Part shown: positions 31,299 through 42,564 of the stretch, in pieces
Layout: each line of letters opens with the position of its first letter
How positions within the stretch are numbered: position 1 is the stretch's first letter
From: Leuctra nigra
Taxonomy: Eukaryota; Arthropoda; Insecta; Plecoptera; Leuctridae
Direction: 5' to 3'
Assembly: GCA_934045905.1 (NCBI GenBank)
Contig: OW203769.1
Coordinates: 18,755,705 to 18,819,704, forward strand
Length of the DNA stretch: 64,000 nt
The notes under the pieces: generated by a model
Seen by the model: only the letters and a program-made list of their open reading frames with translations
Database searches by the model: none
What the model was told of the DNA's origin: nothing
Translations under genes and position numbers: made by a program

Positions 31299-34200
31299 TT
31301 ATGGATAATCTAGACCACGTGACCACCTACGTCATACTTCAGTATGCAAATGGCAAGCATCAAACCGAAGGAACGCGCCATCTAGTGGAGCGGTCGCTCC
31401 ACCCAGCCAAGTCGTATTATACACTCACAGTCACTCAACATACCGTAAATGCCTAATAAACTGAGGAGCAGACCAAACACTTTTACTGTAAGCAACAACA
31501 TGGCATTTTCGGCCTACTGGATCTTAAAATTGGAAAATCTCACATTGTTGTGAAATGTCTTAATTTCGAGCTATGGCCCACCCCACTACATATACTAAAT
31601 TTGGGAACAATAGGTTATGCCATTTGCGCGCTAGAGGACCGAGAAAACAGTGAAATTACACCACTTTCTGATTCTGAAGATGATGATTCTGATGATATCA
31701 GGAAACCCTGTTGACAGCGCCACAGCCTAAACGGCTAAACCGATCGACCTGAAACTTTTACCACATATGCACTTTTGGCGTCTGATGATACCTTGCCTCT
31801 TGTGATTTTTTGTGCCGCCATTTTTAAACCGGAAGTGACGTCATAACTCAAAAACGTCGAAACCGATTAGAACGAAATTAGCGCCATTCGATTTAGATGG
31901 TCATCTATATGAAGTATCAATAAAAAAAATATTATTTTCTTATTTTCTAAACCGGAAGTGACGTCATAAATACGCAATATTTAACTTATTTCAACAAATT
32001 ATACTTAAAATACGTACATAATTAACTTACATTGTAACATAGACAATACAATTTATATATTCAAGGTAGCAGTGTTCTCGGCCGCCATTCCTGAAACCGG
32101 AAGTGACGTCATATATCTAAAACGCCTGTAACGATTGCAACTGAACTAGCTCCTGCGTATTCATTCTGCTATTTATTTGAAAAATCAATTGTGAAAAATG
32201 AATAAATAAATTAATGGTACCGGAAATGGCGGCAGGAACCACTAAATGAAACCGGAAGTGACGTCATATATTACAAACGGCATGACCGATTTTACGGAAA
32301 TATAGGGATTAGGAATTCAGATGGTCGTTCATGAAGGTATCAACTAGATAAAACTAGATTGTTTTCTTATTACCTATACCGGAATTCGGCCGCTATTTCA
32401 AAACCGGAAGTGACGTCATGTATCGAAAACGGCTGGATCGATTATAACGAAACTTAAGCTATTCTTCTTGGATAATCATTTTCATCTTATACCAAACGCA
32501 ACTTTTCATAGTAACCAAATCGGTTGAGGCGTTTTTTTTTAAAGAAATTAGTCCCTGCTCGGACATGTGCTACAAGCTGTATGAATAAACTAACAAAAGA
32601 AGTGATATCCCAGAAAAAACACTCCGTGTAAAAATACCAGCCAAGTCTCTTTAACTATAAAAAAAAATAGAAGAAATCTAAAAATTCAGCACTGAAAAGA
32701 AGTGATATCAAAAAAGGAGCCAAGTCAACGAATTTTCAAAATTTTAATCGTACCATTGAAATAAAAATATCAACCCCCGAGAAATACTTTAAAAAAGGAC
32801 TTGGCGCATCGTTTTTTTAAAGACATTTTTCTATTCTTAAGCTTATGCCACTCACATACTACGTAGTTCAGAAATGCCTAGAAAAATTGGGACAAAACTT
32901 TCAAATTAAATATTGAACATTCTGTAAAATATTTTAAATTTAAATATAAGTACGCAAAGAAACATAGCATTGTCTTACAAGCAATAAATACAGAACAGTT
33001 GTGTTTTTGATTGGTAGGTACCTATAGTTTTGTGGGTACATCAACATACCTACTACAGCATTATACTTGGAACCTTCTCGCCGTGTAATTAATTGCTATT
33101 AATTAACATTTTACACCAAAAAAATTCATAAATTACATAACGTATTACTTTAGATAAAAATCTAGTCAGTATTATTTGAGCAGCATGGCTCAGTGCACTA
33201 GTCACTTATACAAATCTCATTGACGGCCTTCTTGTAATGAGCGCTTTCGCTATTTCCCTCAGTCACGATATTGAGAAGTATGATTGATTAATATGACCCT
33301 AGAAATAGTGGCAATAACGAATAGACTAGGCCGCTTCCGTTTATTCGTTATTCGTTTATCCGTTTATTTCCTCTGAATATTGACAAAATACCAAAACTGC
33401 CAGTAGGTAAGAGTACTAGTTATATTAAAACGTAGTATGATTCGTCGATAATGAATGTGATATACTCAGGAAAATATACTTGTAGAGTTCTTCCTATACT
33501 TTTAGGATAGAAAAGTGTCTTTAAAAAAACGATGCGCCAAGTCCTTTTTTTAAGTATTTCTCGGGGGTTGATATTTTTATTTCAATGGTACGATTAAAAT
33601 TTGGAAAATTCGTTGACTTGGCTCCTTTTTTGATATCACTCCTTTTCAGTGCTGAATTTTTAGATTTCTTCTATTTTTTTTATAGTTAAAGAGACTTGGC
33701 TGGTATTTTTACACGGAGTGTTTTTTCTGGGTTTATTTTACAGGAAAAGCTGGGTAACCTTTCACTCGAATATCTTTCTCCTGTGACTAGATACAATAAT
33801 TCGGTTTGTACTGAAGTGTTCCTAAAAGATCGCTCGCAATGTTTCAACACTTTAATAATGAAAATGCTTTTCTGAACAAAAAAGTGGGTGCAAACTACGG
33901 CAAAATTGCCCCCACGAGACGCATTTTCGACCATATTCAATTGGACAATACGAAAATATTAATCACAATGATAAATGAAATATTCCCTATTGTTTTACAA
34001 CGAATATTTAATTCTAGTGGAGCTGTCGCTCCACCCAGCCAAGTCGTACTGTACACTCACAGTCACTCAACATACTGTAAATGCCTAATAAACTGAGGAG
34101 CAGACCAACCACTTTTACTGTAAGCAACAACATGGCATTTTCGGCCTACTGGATCTCAAAATTGACCAATCTCACGTTGTTGCGAAATATCTTAATTTCG

Positions 34201-34757
34201 AGCTATGACCCACCCCACCACATATAGGTACCAAAATTGGGGACAATAGGTTATGCTATTTGCGAGCTAGAGGGCCGTGAAATCAGTGAAATTACACCCC
34301 TTTTAAAAGCTACCTATCTGATGATAATGATTCAGATTCAGATTCAGATATCAGGAAACACCGCTATCACCGCCACAGCCTAAAGGGCTGAACCGATCTA
34401 TCTGAAATTTTTACCACATGTGCACTTTTGGCGTCTGATGATACCTTGCCCTTACACATTTTTTGTGCCGCCATTTTGAAACCGGAAGTGACGTCATATC
34501 TCAAAAATGGATGGACCGATCGATACGAAACGTGCGCGGAACGCATTTTCATTATTAAAGTGTTGAAACATTGCGAGCGATCTTTTATGAACACTTCAGT
34601 ACAAACCGAATTATTGTAACTAGTCACAGGAGAAAGATATTCGAGTGAAAGGTTACCCAGATTTTCCTGTAAAATAAATGGCGCGTTCCTTCGGTTTGAT
34701 GCTTGCCATTTGCATACTGAAGTATGACGTAGGTGGTCACGTGGTATAGATTATCCT
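31299..34757. mobile_element. Composite fold-back element with ETS/CRE-like words
   Basis: The ends are inverted repeats of about 78 bp: GATAATCTAGACCACGTGAC... on the left and ...GTCACGTGGTATAGATTATC on the right, both including ATACTTCAGTATGCAAATGG. Inside, in order: a GGAGCGGTCGCTCC palindrome; a block with six CCGGAAGTGACGTCA words (five at 31829-32420, one near 34480); a nested 1.1-kb element (32609-33731); and a second inverted pair (33737-33870 with 34545-34676). Non-coding. It is inserted about 30 bp upstream of the exon 2 acceptor of the odorant receptor. Confidence 0.75.
32609..33731. mobile_element. 1.1-kb element with CCCAGAAAAAACACTCC ends, copy 1
   Basis: CCCAGAAAAAACACTCCGTG and its mirror CACGGAGTGTTTTTTCTGGG bound arms of about 220 bp, each with AAAAAGGAGCCAAGTC and GGACTTGGCGCATCG. 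Copies are at 57778-58901 (reverse orientation) and 62310-63390. No ORF is recognised. Confidence 0.8.
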
Positions 34758-35123
34758 TAATACTTTGTTATTATTTACAATACGGAGAACTTTTTTAAAT
34801 TAATCTAATGGGAGAAATGTAGGTTGATTGTACCACGAGGAAAATGGATATTGGATTAATGGTTGGGCCATAGTTAGAAGCAGTGTGTGTTAGGAAAACG
34901 ACGTGTCGGAAGGCTTAAACTGCCATTTGTTCACTGCCATTTGTTCTCACCAGAATCACTAGCATAAAGTCTGCTTAAATTATTGGCGCCGCTAAATTTG
35001 GGCATGTGCTTGCAAAGATGACAGTCCAATTATGTTGTTTTTAAAAGTCTTGTCTTTGACATTTATTTTCTGAGTATAATGTCAAACTCTTATGTTCAGA
35101 GAGTGAAAATAATAGTTTTAAAT
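34758..35123. other. Gap between two elements
   Basis: About 370 bp with no supportable gene or repeat; probably residual intron or intergenic DNA. Confidence 0.4.
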
Positions 35124-35516
35124 CCAGCCGTAGTGGACCCTCCCCCCCCCTGCTGCGGAAGGTCTGAAAGTGGTTTTGAGTACCTCACGGTACGCACATT
35201 ACACTTTCACTTGTTTGACATCTGCCCGGTGGTGGAACAACCCCCCAGGGGGGCGCAAAGGGTGATTTTTGGGGTAATTTGTCACACGTTTGATTTTTTG
35301 TGGGCTAACGGGACACGATAATTACAATCAGTTTGCATTGGAATGTAGGTTGACATAAGTAATTTTATCCATATTTGTAAGGGCAATACCCTTCACTCAA
35401 AATTTTGGATTTTTTGGAAATCGGGGGGGGGGGGGGGGGGGGGGGGGGATATTACCCCCAAATTTTTTTTTGGTCAATCGATTCGTATTTAAAAGTTGTT
35501 TATAAATGTATTCCAT

Positions 35517-35958
35517 TAATTTCGCAAAATGTTGTGTTTTCAACCTGTTTTAACTGGATTAAGTGTCTCTTTATGTGTTTTTAATGTTAAATATTTGGTT
35601 CTTATTTGGGTCAAAAGTAAACATTTAATTAATTTTTTTTTCAACATTATTAATTGGTATGACATAAGTCAATGCATTTATATATTTTTGTTAAAGCGAA
35701 ACCATTATTTTTAAAATTTTGACAATATTAACTTTTTTAATGGTAATTTTCTAAAAATGTGTAATGTTTTAAAAATAGTGGGTTTGCCTCAACAAAAATA
35801 TGTTAATATATTAATGTATGCCATACCAATTTATAATGTTGAAAAATAATTGAATAATTTTTTACTTTTGACCCTAAAAAAATCAAATATTTAATATTAT
35901 AAACCCATAAGAGACACTTAATCCAGTTAAAACAGGTTGTAAACACAAAATTTTGCGA
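35517..35958. mobile_element. MITE inserted in the left arm only
   Basis: The matching right-arm sequence reads straight from GGAATACATTC to ACTATTGATGG, with nothing between. On the left, about 440 bp intervene, with inverted ends TTTCGCAAAATGTTGTGTTT and AAACACAAAATTTTGCG and the inner pair AACTGGATTAAGTGTCTCTT and its mirror. It post-dates formation of the two arms. Confidence 0.75.
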
Positions 35959-36039
35959 TATTGATAGTAGTGGTTTACTAGGGATTGCAAAACACCATAT
36001 AGAGGATTTACGAGGATCGGGTAGTACTAGAGTGCTAGG

Positions 36040-36330
36040 CGCATTCTAATCGAATTTTTAATCGAATTTGCATATCAAAACGTGCATTTAAATCAAATCT
36101 GCATATCAAAACGTGCATTTTAATCGAATTTGCATATCAAAACGTGCATTTTAATTGAATTTGCATATCAAAACGTGCATTTAAATCAAATCTGCATATC
36201 AAAACGTGCATTTTAATCGAATTTGCATATCAAAACGTGCATTTTAATTGAATTTGCATATCAAAACGTGCATTTTAATTGAATTTGCATATCAAAACGT
36301 GCATTTTAATTGAATATACATATCAAAAAC
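36040..36330. repeat. 31-bp subterminal tandem array, left
   Basis: About nine direct units of 31 bp built on TGCATATCAAAACGTGCATT plus a variable TTAATYGAAT part. Six units contain ATTTGCAT, the complement of the POU octamer ATGCAAAT. The right arm carries the mirror array at 47396-47690 with the same order of variants. Confidence 0.9.
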
Positions 36331-37348
36331 ATATAATCATCCGAAAAACCTAGTTAATTAAATCTATGTAAACTGTATTAAATACCAATTACTTAATCGA
36401 AAAGTGTTAAACAAATTTTATCAAATAATTATAATGTTCATTTTAGGTTAGCTGCTATACCGTGCGTTGTAAATCCCCAACCTAAGTCAGATGATCTAAA
36501 CCTGTCAGAGCCCGTCTCCATCGTGTTTATACCTGCTGAACAACCCTAACCCTCTGTTTCCCTCTATTCAAGATAAACAATAGTGTTAGCAATTGGTTTA
36601 CTTATGATTGAGCACGTTAATATAATGATTAATGAATGAGCATTCTAAAAGCATACAACAAATAAATAACCGAGTAAAAATGGTAATCTAACAAAACAAA
36701 AAAAAAAAATACACTTTTCATCATTTTTCTCAATCGGGGCTATCTTATTTTTAATCCTCAGCTTTCATTTACCGTAAATGTTTTTGACATAACTGCGGGG
36801 ATCTTCGGAATACTACGCGGTAGGACGCAACGTCGGAGGACGCCACGCCGAGATGCGACGCCGGAGGGCACCAAGTCAAGGCGCAACATGCTATGCTCCA
36901 TCAGACGGGTAAGTCTTCATAGATAACCGCAATGTTCGCGATGTCTTGTGGTGTACAAGTATACTCTCGGTTTTATAAGATTCCATCGCGTATGTATTAC
37001 AACAAATCTTCGTTGTATGTTATGAGATTTATCCGGATATTACTCAAGGATTGATTAGATGAATGGCATATCAGTGATATACACGGAATATAGTTTATAA
37101 ATAGAATTTATTGATAATGTAATAAATACATTACAGACTACAAACACATTCAAGCAATACTCACTAACTAATTTAATAATATTGCTGTAATTTTAATGTT
37201 CTATACGCTACTGACCTGATCTTGATTTAAGTAATAGGCATAATATTAAAAATATGATATAATTAATTAAATGCTAATGAATTATTCAATATAATTTTAC
37301 TACTGGATTATGAAAACTTAACTATAAACTAAACCGTGAAGCTTACAC

Positions 37349-40057
37349 CTACTTCTTAATTCTATGATGTCCATATGCTAAAGTGTTGATGCCATCATCG
37401 AGTATATATCGTTTATCGTCGAATGGTGATAATGTCGTCTTAGTCTGACGAATTGTATAGACTTCGTGCTTGAAACTCCTTATTGAGGACATTACAGCAT
37501 TCTGCACAACCTTTTTAAGTAAACAGTCTCTGTAATTCTTATGCTTAATCTCTTTTCTCATTGTAGCCTTGATAATCCCCTTCCCTACTTTTTTACATCG
37601 GCCATCGGTTTCCAAAAGACTATACATTTTTGCACGCAATCCAACAAACTCTTTCACAATCCTACCGTCCATCTCATCTTTAAACTTCCCCAAAACTTTC
37701 TTATTTCTATCATCATAGAGAAAATGATCTTTCGACATATTTGATGTATCGAACAAATGAATGTCTTTCTCCATATCTTTGTACAGATCTTCTGTCTCAA
37801 TTTGATAACACAGAGAGTCCGTGTCCGTGAAGCATAGTACTGCTTTCTCATTATACTTATTTTTAACATAGTTATAATGGAAATTATACATAACATATTT
37901 ACTCAAATCTAAAATAGTAAATCCTGCATAAATGGGACGATCTAGTACAAGAGATGCCCGCTTCCTTTCCACAGCAACAAGATTGTTTGAAAATATTTCA
38001 AAATTTTCAAACGCAGGAGAAGCTATCAATTTCTTTAACTGTTTTTCATTGTTGGCAAGGGTAATATTTACACGCTTTCTCACATTCTCCATCGTTTTTC
38101 CGAATACAGCGTTGTTCATGAGTTTGAAAAAATCCTTTTCAAAGTCATTTTGTGCCTTTACACGCTGGACGGTGTTGAAATCTATATAAGGTTTCAACCA
38201 CTGTGTCTGAGTGAATTCAATCACGCGATGTATTTTGGTTAATCTCAACCCCAGAGAGAGGCACTGCTTCAAATTACGGTAATGGATGATGTATTTCTCC
38301 TTATCGTTGAGATTCGGAGCCAATTTTTCAATATTGCTGCTTTTCAAGCGCAAATCATCTGAAAGCTGTACTGCGTAAGGAGAGAGCATATCACGCGTGA
38401 TTCCTACTTTCTCAGGACATAAAGGATAATCAGAATGATTGTCATGCAAGTCCTCTGGATACAGCAAATTAACCTCCAAAATGTATCCCTTATCACTGTC
38501 ATCAGGTATGTCGTCAAAGTTAATTCTATCTATATCTTCTGCAGATAACCATTTAAAATCTTTATGAGGTAGAAATTCACTCATTGCAACCCCATACAGA
38601 TTGTTACAGTCTAGATATACAATGTAGGTGGACGGTTTGCCAGGATCGAAATCAGCCATGTACTTGTTATTGGCTTCTGAAAAGCGGTGGGATATCATCG
38701 CCACACCCCCGCGAACTCCCTCCTCAACAAACAGATACATATCGAGATCAGTAATGAGCTCCAGACGAACATCTGTCATTTTCAAGAAACTCTGCCAGGC
38801 TAATCCTGGAGCTGTGAACGTATGACAGGGGTCGATGTGGTAGAATTCCAGACACAAACTACGAAAACTCTCGAATACATCGGCAAGTAAGAGAATATCA
38901 GTGGTGATGTATAGATCCTGGTACTCACCGATGCTTGAAATTTTGAATTTACGCCAAACTTCGAGTGCATGGTTGTAATCGTCATCGGAGATCTCATCTC
39001 CAGTGAGATCATTCCTGAAGGCGGGCTTTGGAGGTAGACAGCTTTCCATCAGCTTCCCCTCAGAATCGACATAGCTATACGGGAATACCCCTTTACGTAG
39101 CAGAAGTGGGAGGGAATCAGAATCAAAGAATTCTTTCAACAGAAAGAATTTACTTGAACCGTCCTTTCTAAGATTGTTTACTAAAGATTCCAATGACGTA
39201 CTCATGAACTGGTATGAATCAATGAATCTTAGTCGGCCTAAAGAGAAGGAGATGTACTTTTCCATGTTATTTGGTATTACTGAAATTTTCTTATCTTTGA
39301 TTTTACCGATCCCCTGCATAATCAAATGAGAATCGTACCCACGCAGATTATGAAACACAACAGGAATATGTTCTGCTTGAACAGCATTTATATTGCATGT
39401 GTTGTGGGCTGCTCCTCTGAATCTACCACTCATATGATCATGATCACGGACGCGATCTCCATCTAGCGGTTTACTACAAATACTACACACAACAGCATCT
39501 CTGAATTTAATCTGGTCTTCTTTAGACATAACAAGAGGGATCCTAATTTTCATCTTCTCAGTAAGTTTTTCTTCTTCTAGTAGTAGAGCGTTCAGGAACT
39601 CGTCAACAACGTTTTCTCCTCGATAGACTTGAGGAGGACCAATCGGGTTGCCATTTGAATCCACAACGATGTATGCGTAGCTGCTCGGGTCGTGTAGTGC
39701 TGCTTTATGAGTTGATGATACTTCTTCATTCGGCTTGCAGCTGCTGATGTTTCGGACGAAACACTCGAAATCAGCGTAGATGGTGAATGGGGTCTTGAAT
39801 GAAAATCCCTTTTCTTGATAGGACATGGTGGTTTTCTCACCTGTAGGCATCATGATCTTCTGCGGTTCGTGCTTCTCGCATAGTGTATGATGATTTTTCA
39901 ACAGTACTTGTGTCGTGAATCTGTGTAGACATCGCTGACAATAAAATGATCTACATTTATACTTTGTCAGTGACCTAAGAAGTCGATTTAGATCTTTAAT
40001 CAGAAAGTAGTGGCTATTTTCTTCATTCGAAGAATGAAGACAGGTATTGTACTGCAA
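37349..40057 (-). CDS. Family-B DNA polymerase, N-terminally truncated mirror copy
   Basis: An open frame of 902 aa. From its tenth residue on it is the same protein as residues 389-1281 of the full-length copy at 42565-46371, because it lies in the inverted arm. It keeps all exonuclease and polymerase motifs but lacks the zinc fingers and the following region. Its first nine codons (MQYNTCLHSS) come from the arm junction. Whether it is expressed is unknown. No disabling change is visible in the shared part. It should be read as a truncated duplicate, not as a second gene. Confidence 0.8.
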   Translation of the reverse strand: MQYNTCLHSSNEENSHYFLIKDLNRLLRSLTKYKCRSFYCQRCLHRFTTQVLLKNHHTLCEKHEPQKIMMPTGEKTTMSYQEKGFSFKTPFTIYADFECFVRNISSCKPNEEVSSTHKAALHDPSSYAYIVVDSNGNPIGPPQVYRGENVVDEFLNALLLEEEKLTEKMKIRIPLVMSKEDQIKFRDAVVCSICSKPLDGDRVRDHDHMSGRFRGAAHNTCNINAVQAEHIPVVFHNLRGYDSHLIMQGIGKIKDKKISVIPNNMEKYISFSLGRLRFIDSYQFMSTSLESLVNNLRKDGSSKFFLLKEFFDSDSLPLLLRKGVFPYSYVDSEGKLMESCLPPKPAFRNDLTGDEISDDDYNHALEVWRKFKISSIGEYQDLYITTDILLLADVFESFRSLCLEFYHIDPCHTFTAPGLAWQSFLKMTDVRLELITDLDMYLFVEEGVRGGVAMISHRFSEANNKYMADFDPGKPSTYIVYLDCNNLYGVAMSEFLPHKDFKWLSAEDIDRINFDDIPDDSDKGYILEVNLLYPEDLHDNHSDYPLCPEKVGITRDMLSPYAVQLSDDLRLKSSNIEKLAPNLNDKEKYIIHYRNLKQCLSLGLRLTKIHRVIEFTQTQWLKPYIDFNTVQRVKAQNDFEKDFFKLMNNAVFGKTMENVRKRVNITLANNEKQLKKLIASPAFENFEIFSNNLVAVERKRASLVLDRPIYAGFTILDLSKYVMYNFHYNYVKNKYNEKAVLCFTDTDSLCYQIETEDLYKDMEKDIHLFDTSNMSKDHFLYDDRNKKVLGKFKDEMDGRIVKEFVGLRAKMYSLLETDGRCKKVGKGIIKATMRKEIKHKNYRDCLLKKVVQNAVMSSIRSFKHEVYTIRQTKTTLSPFDDKRYILDDGINTLAYGHHRIKK

Positions 40058-40545
40058 CTCAGGAATGTCCCTTGCTCGGAGTCCGGTGTCGGAGCGTCGG
40101 AGTCCGGTGTTGATAAGTCAATTATCAACAAGGGGCCAGACGTTCGCATAAAGATTATTTAAAACTTCGGTTGAAGGATTAATTCGTTACAATCGGTTTG
40201 TTCGGTTTGGCTGGGGGGTGTTCGGACACTTGGTTCGGTTCCATGGATTCCTAGATAAGAAAAACAGCGACTGAATTATCAGCTCTAATGGACGTTTCGG
40301 CTTATTCAGTCGGTCGTTTTGATCGGTTCGGACCGCTTTGTGGTTTCATTCGGTTCGGTAAATTGGTTCTACTCATTCGGTTATTTCAGGCGGTTTGGTA
40401 TAAGTCGGTTCGGACAGTTCGGTTCGGTAAGTCGGTTCGACTCGTTCGGCCCCTTGTTGATAATTGACTTATCAACACCGGACTCCGACACTCCGGCACC
40501 GGACTCCGAGCAAGGGACATTCCTGAGTTGCAGTACAATACCTGT
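40050..40545. mobile_element. MITE with about 95-bp inverted ends at the spacer border
   Basis: The left end CAGGTATTGTACTGCAACTC mirrors the right end GAGTTGCAGTACAATACCTG. Both arms run on through CCTTGCTCGGAGTCCGGTGT and TTGATAAGTCAATTATCAAC. The interior is a CGGTTCGG-rich simple repeat (about 40190-40450). It is inserted about 20 bp inside the arm boundary. Confidence 0.8.
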
Positions 40546-40692
40546 AACCAATCGAATTGAACGTTATAGGTGCATAGACATAGTTATTCTGTTTCTCCAT
40601 GTTTGAAGAAAATTAATCAAAAACATCTATATTTCTATAATGAACTGTGTTTGATTGGCGAACTTAACTAAATTGATTGGTTGAGCTCCAGA

Positions 40693-40797
40693 CATGTATT
40701 TTTCAAGAAACTCATGGAGCTTTGAACGTATGATATGGGCTGATGCGGTAGAATTCCAGACACAGACCACGAAAACTCCCAAATACATCGGTTGTTT
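40693..40797 (-). pseudogene. Diverged fragment of a second PolB gene
   Basis: About 105 bp (TTTTCAAGAAACTC, GAATTCCAGACACAGACCACGAAAACTC) matches about 38780-38883 of the left-arm PolB with many substitutions and small gaps. It lies in the unique spacer. It represents an older, different copy of the polymerase rather than part of the present palindrome. Confidence 0.65.
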
Positions 40798-42564
40798 GTT
40801 TATTGTTGTTTGTTTCAATTTCCTACATTTGTTGATTTTATTTGTTTAATTTTTTACATGTGATCATGATCATTTTTTTTTATGCTTTCACTTACCTGTT
40901 CACTGTTTGACTCTTTAGCTCTTGGTTTTATTTTATTTATTTTTTATTCTAGTTTCAGATGGAGCATATTTTGTATATGTACTTTCTTAATTTGAATTAA
41001 ATTTGATAGCTTGTAATGTGTATTGAGTTTTATTTTATATTCGGTTTGTATTTTTTTTTTATTTTTTTTTTATTATGTATCCGTTTTATTTTGTCTATTC
41101 GATTGTTATTGCTTGTTTGTTATTAATTGTTCTTTCATAGTACAGCTATATGTCTTATTTCTTTTTATTTCTTCTTTCTTTCTTTTTCTTGTCTTATTTC
41201 TTATTTCTTTTTTTTTTCTTCTTTCTTTCTTTTTCATGTCTTATTTCTTATTTCTTTTTTTTCTTCGTGTTTCATACTAAGTGTTTTGCTTTAAACATTT
41301 TAATATTATTTTATTTCTTAATTTTTGTTTCATTTACGATATTAAGATATTAAGTTTATACTCTATGTTAGTTTAATATTTGTTGTTTCATACTTCAGGC
41401 TTTTAACCATTACTTTTTGCTTTCATTCTTCGTCGAATTTCTACTTCGCTCGTTTTGTACTGAGTTCTTTAATTCTCGCATTGTTACATTATGTTGTAAA
41501 ATTTTGTACTAAGTTTAATGAATCATTACATTCTATTCTTATTTTTTAAATTATGCTCCAGTACTTATCATGTTAAGATTATCATTTTAGGTTTGTTTTT
41601 AAATTGTTACTTAACGCGGAGAGTTTTTAAGGTTTTGATTTACTATATTCACGTTCCTATTCTCAGACTGTGTTTAGTTCTTTCTGCTAGGTACTTATGC
41701 ATTTTGTGTTGAAATTCATAGTATCTTTTACCGATTGTGCGTTTTCTTTTATGAAGGCTAAAGGGTATATAGTTTCAAATTTAGTGTTTACTTTCTATTT
41801 CTCTGTTATGAATGTAGATGTAAGTGTTTCAGAAAGTTTTTTCTGATAGTACACAGTGTAGTGCTTATTTTTCATATTAAAATATCATAATTTGTATCGA
41901 AAGATATTCTATCGAACCTTTTAATCATTGTTTAGGGTGTGTCCACCCACTTATAAGTAGTCTTTTGTATCGTAATCCCTCTTCATTATCTTTCTTTAAA
42001 AACAGCAATTATCAGTCGATGAGTGACATTAATTAGTCGTCAATAGGAGCAAGGGTTAAACTCCATTGTTAATGCTTACAGCTGAGTACCTATATAGTAC
42101 GCTTCATTGGTTTTCTTTAGACTAATCTTTAACGGACATCCCTTCTTAAACAATAGAAATGAGGGTGCGCTGCCCAACCCTTGGCACAGGTGCTTTGAAA
42201 ATCAGGTCAGTGGGCGTGAGAAAAGGTATCTACGTCACACGGAGGACAGCGAATAGCAGAGTTCGATTTGGGAATAGGGGTGTATGCATTTAAGGATAGG
42301 TCTGCTGACTATACGTTTTGGTTTCTGCGCATACGTTTATGCGCATTCTGAACTGTGTTGCGAGTTTATCCTTTAGGATGTCTGATGTCAGAATCTTTCT
42401 TACACTTAGTATAATACAGCTGTACTTTGCTGAATATCATTAGTTGTTGACTATCACTCATTGAGTTCATTCATAGGTTCAATCTTACGCGTCTCGTGTG
42501 CTTCATTGAATCATAGAAGTGTACAGTGTTTCGAGTGTTTATTTTCGTAGTTTATTATACAGTA
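40798..42564. other. T-rich spacer upstream of the full-length PolB
   Basis: Low-complexity T-rich DNA (TTTCTT runs at about 41050-41290) whose long open frames are compositional artefacts. The promoter of the polymerase should lie near its 3' end, but no motif is clear. Confidence 0.5.

Noticed and set aside
36040..36330. CRISPR-like array
   Set aside because: The 31-bp units are contiguous direct repeats without unique spacers, in a eukaryotic transposon arm.
41023..41353. Phe/Leu-rich open frames in the PolB spacer
   Set aside because: They follow from T-rich low-complexity DNA (TTTCTT runs) in overlapping frames, with no start context or domain.
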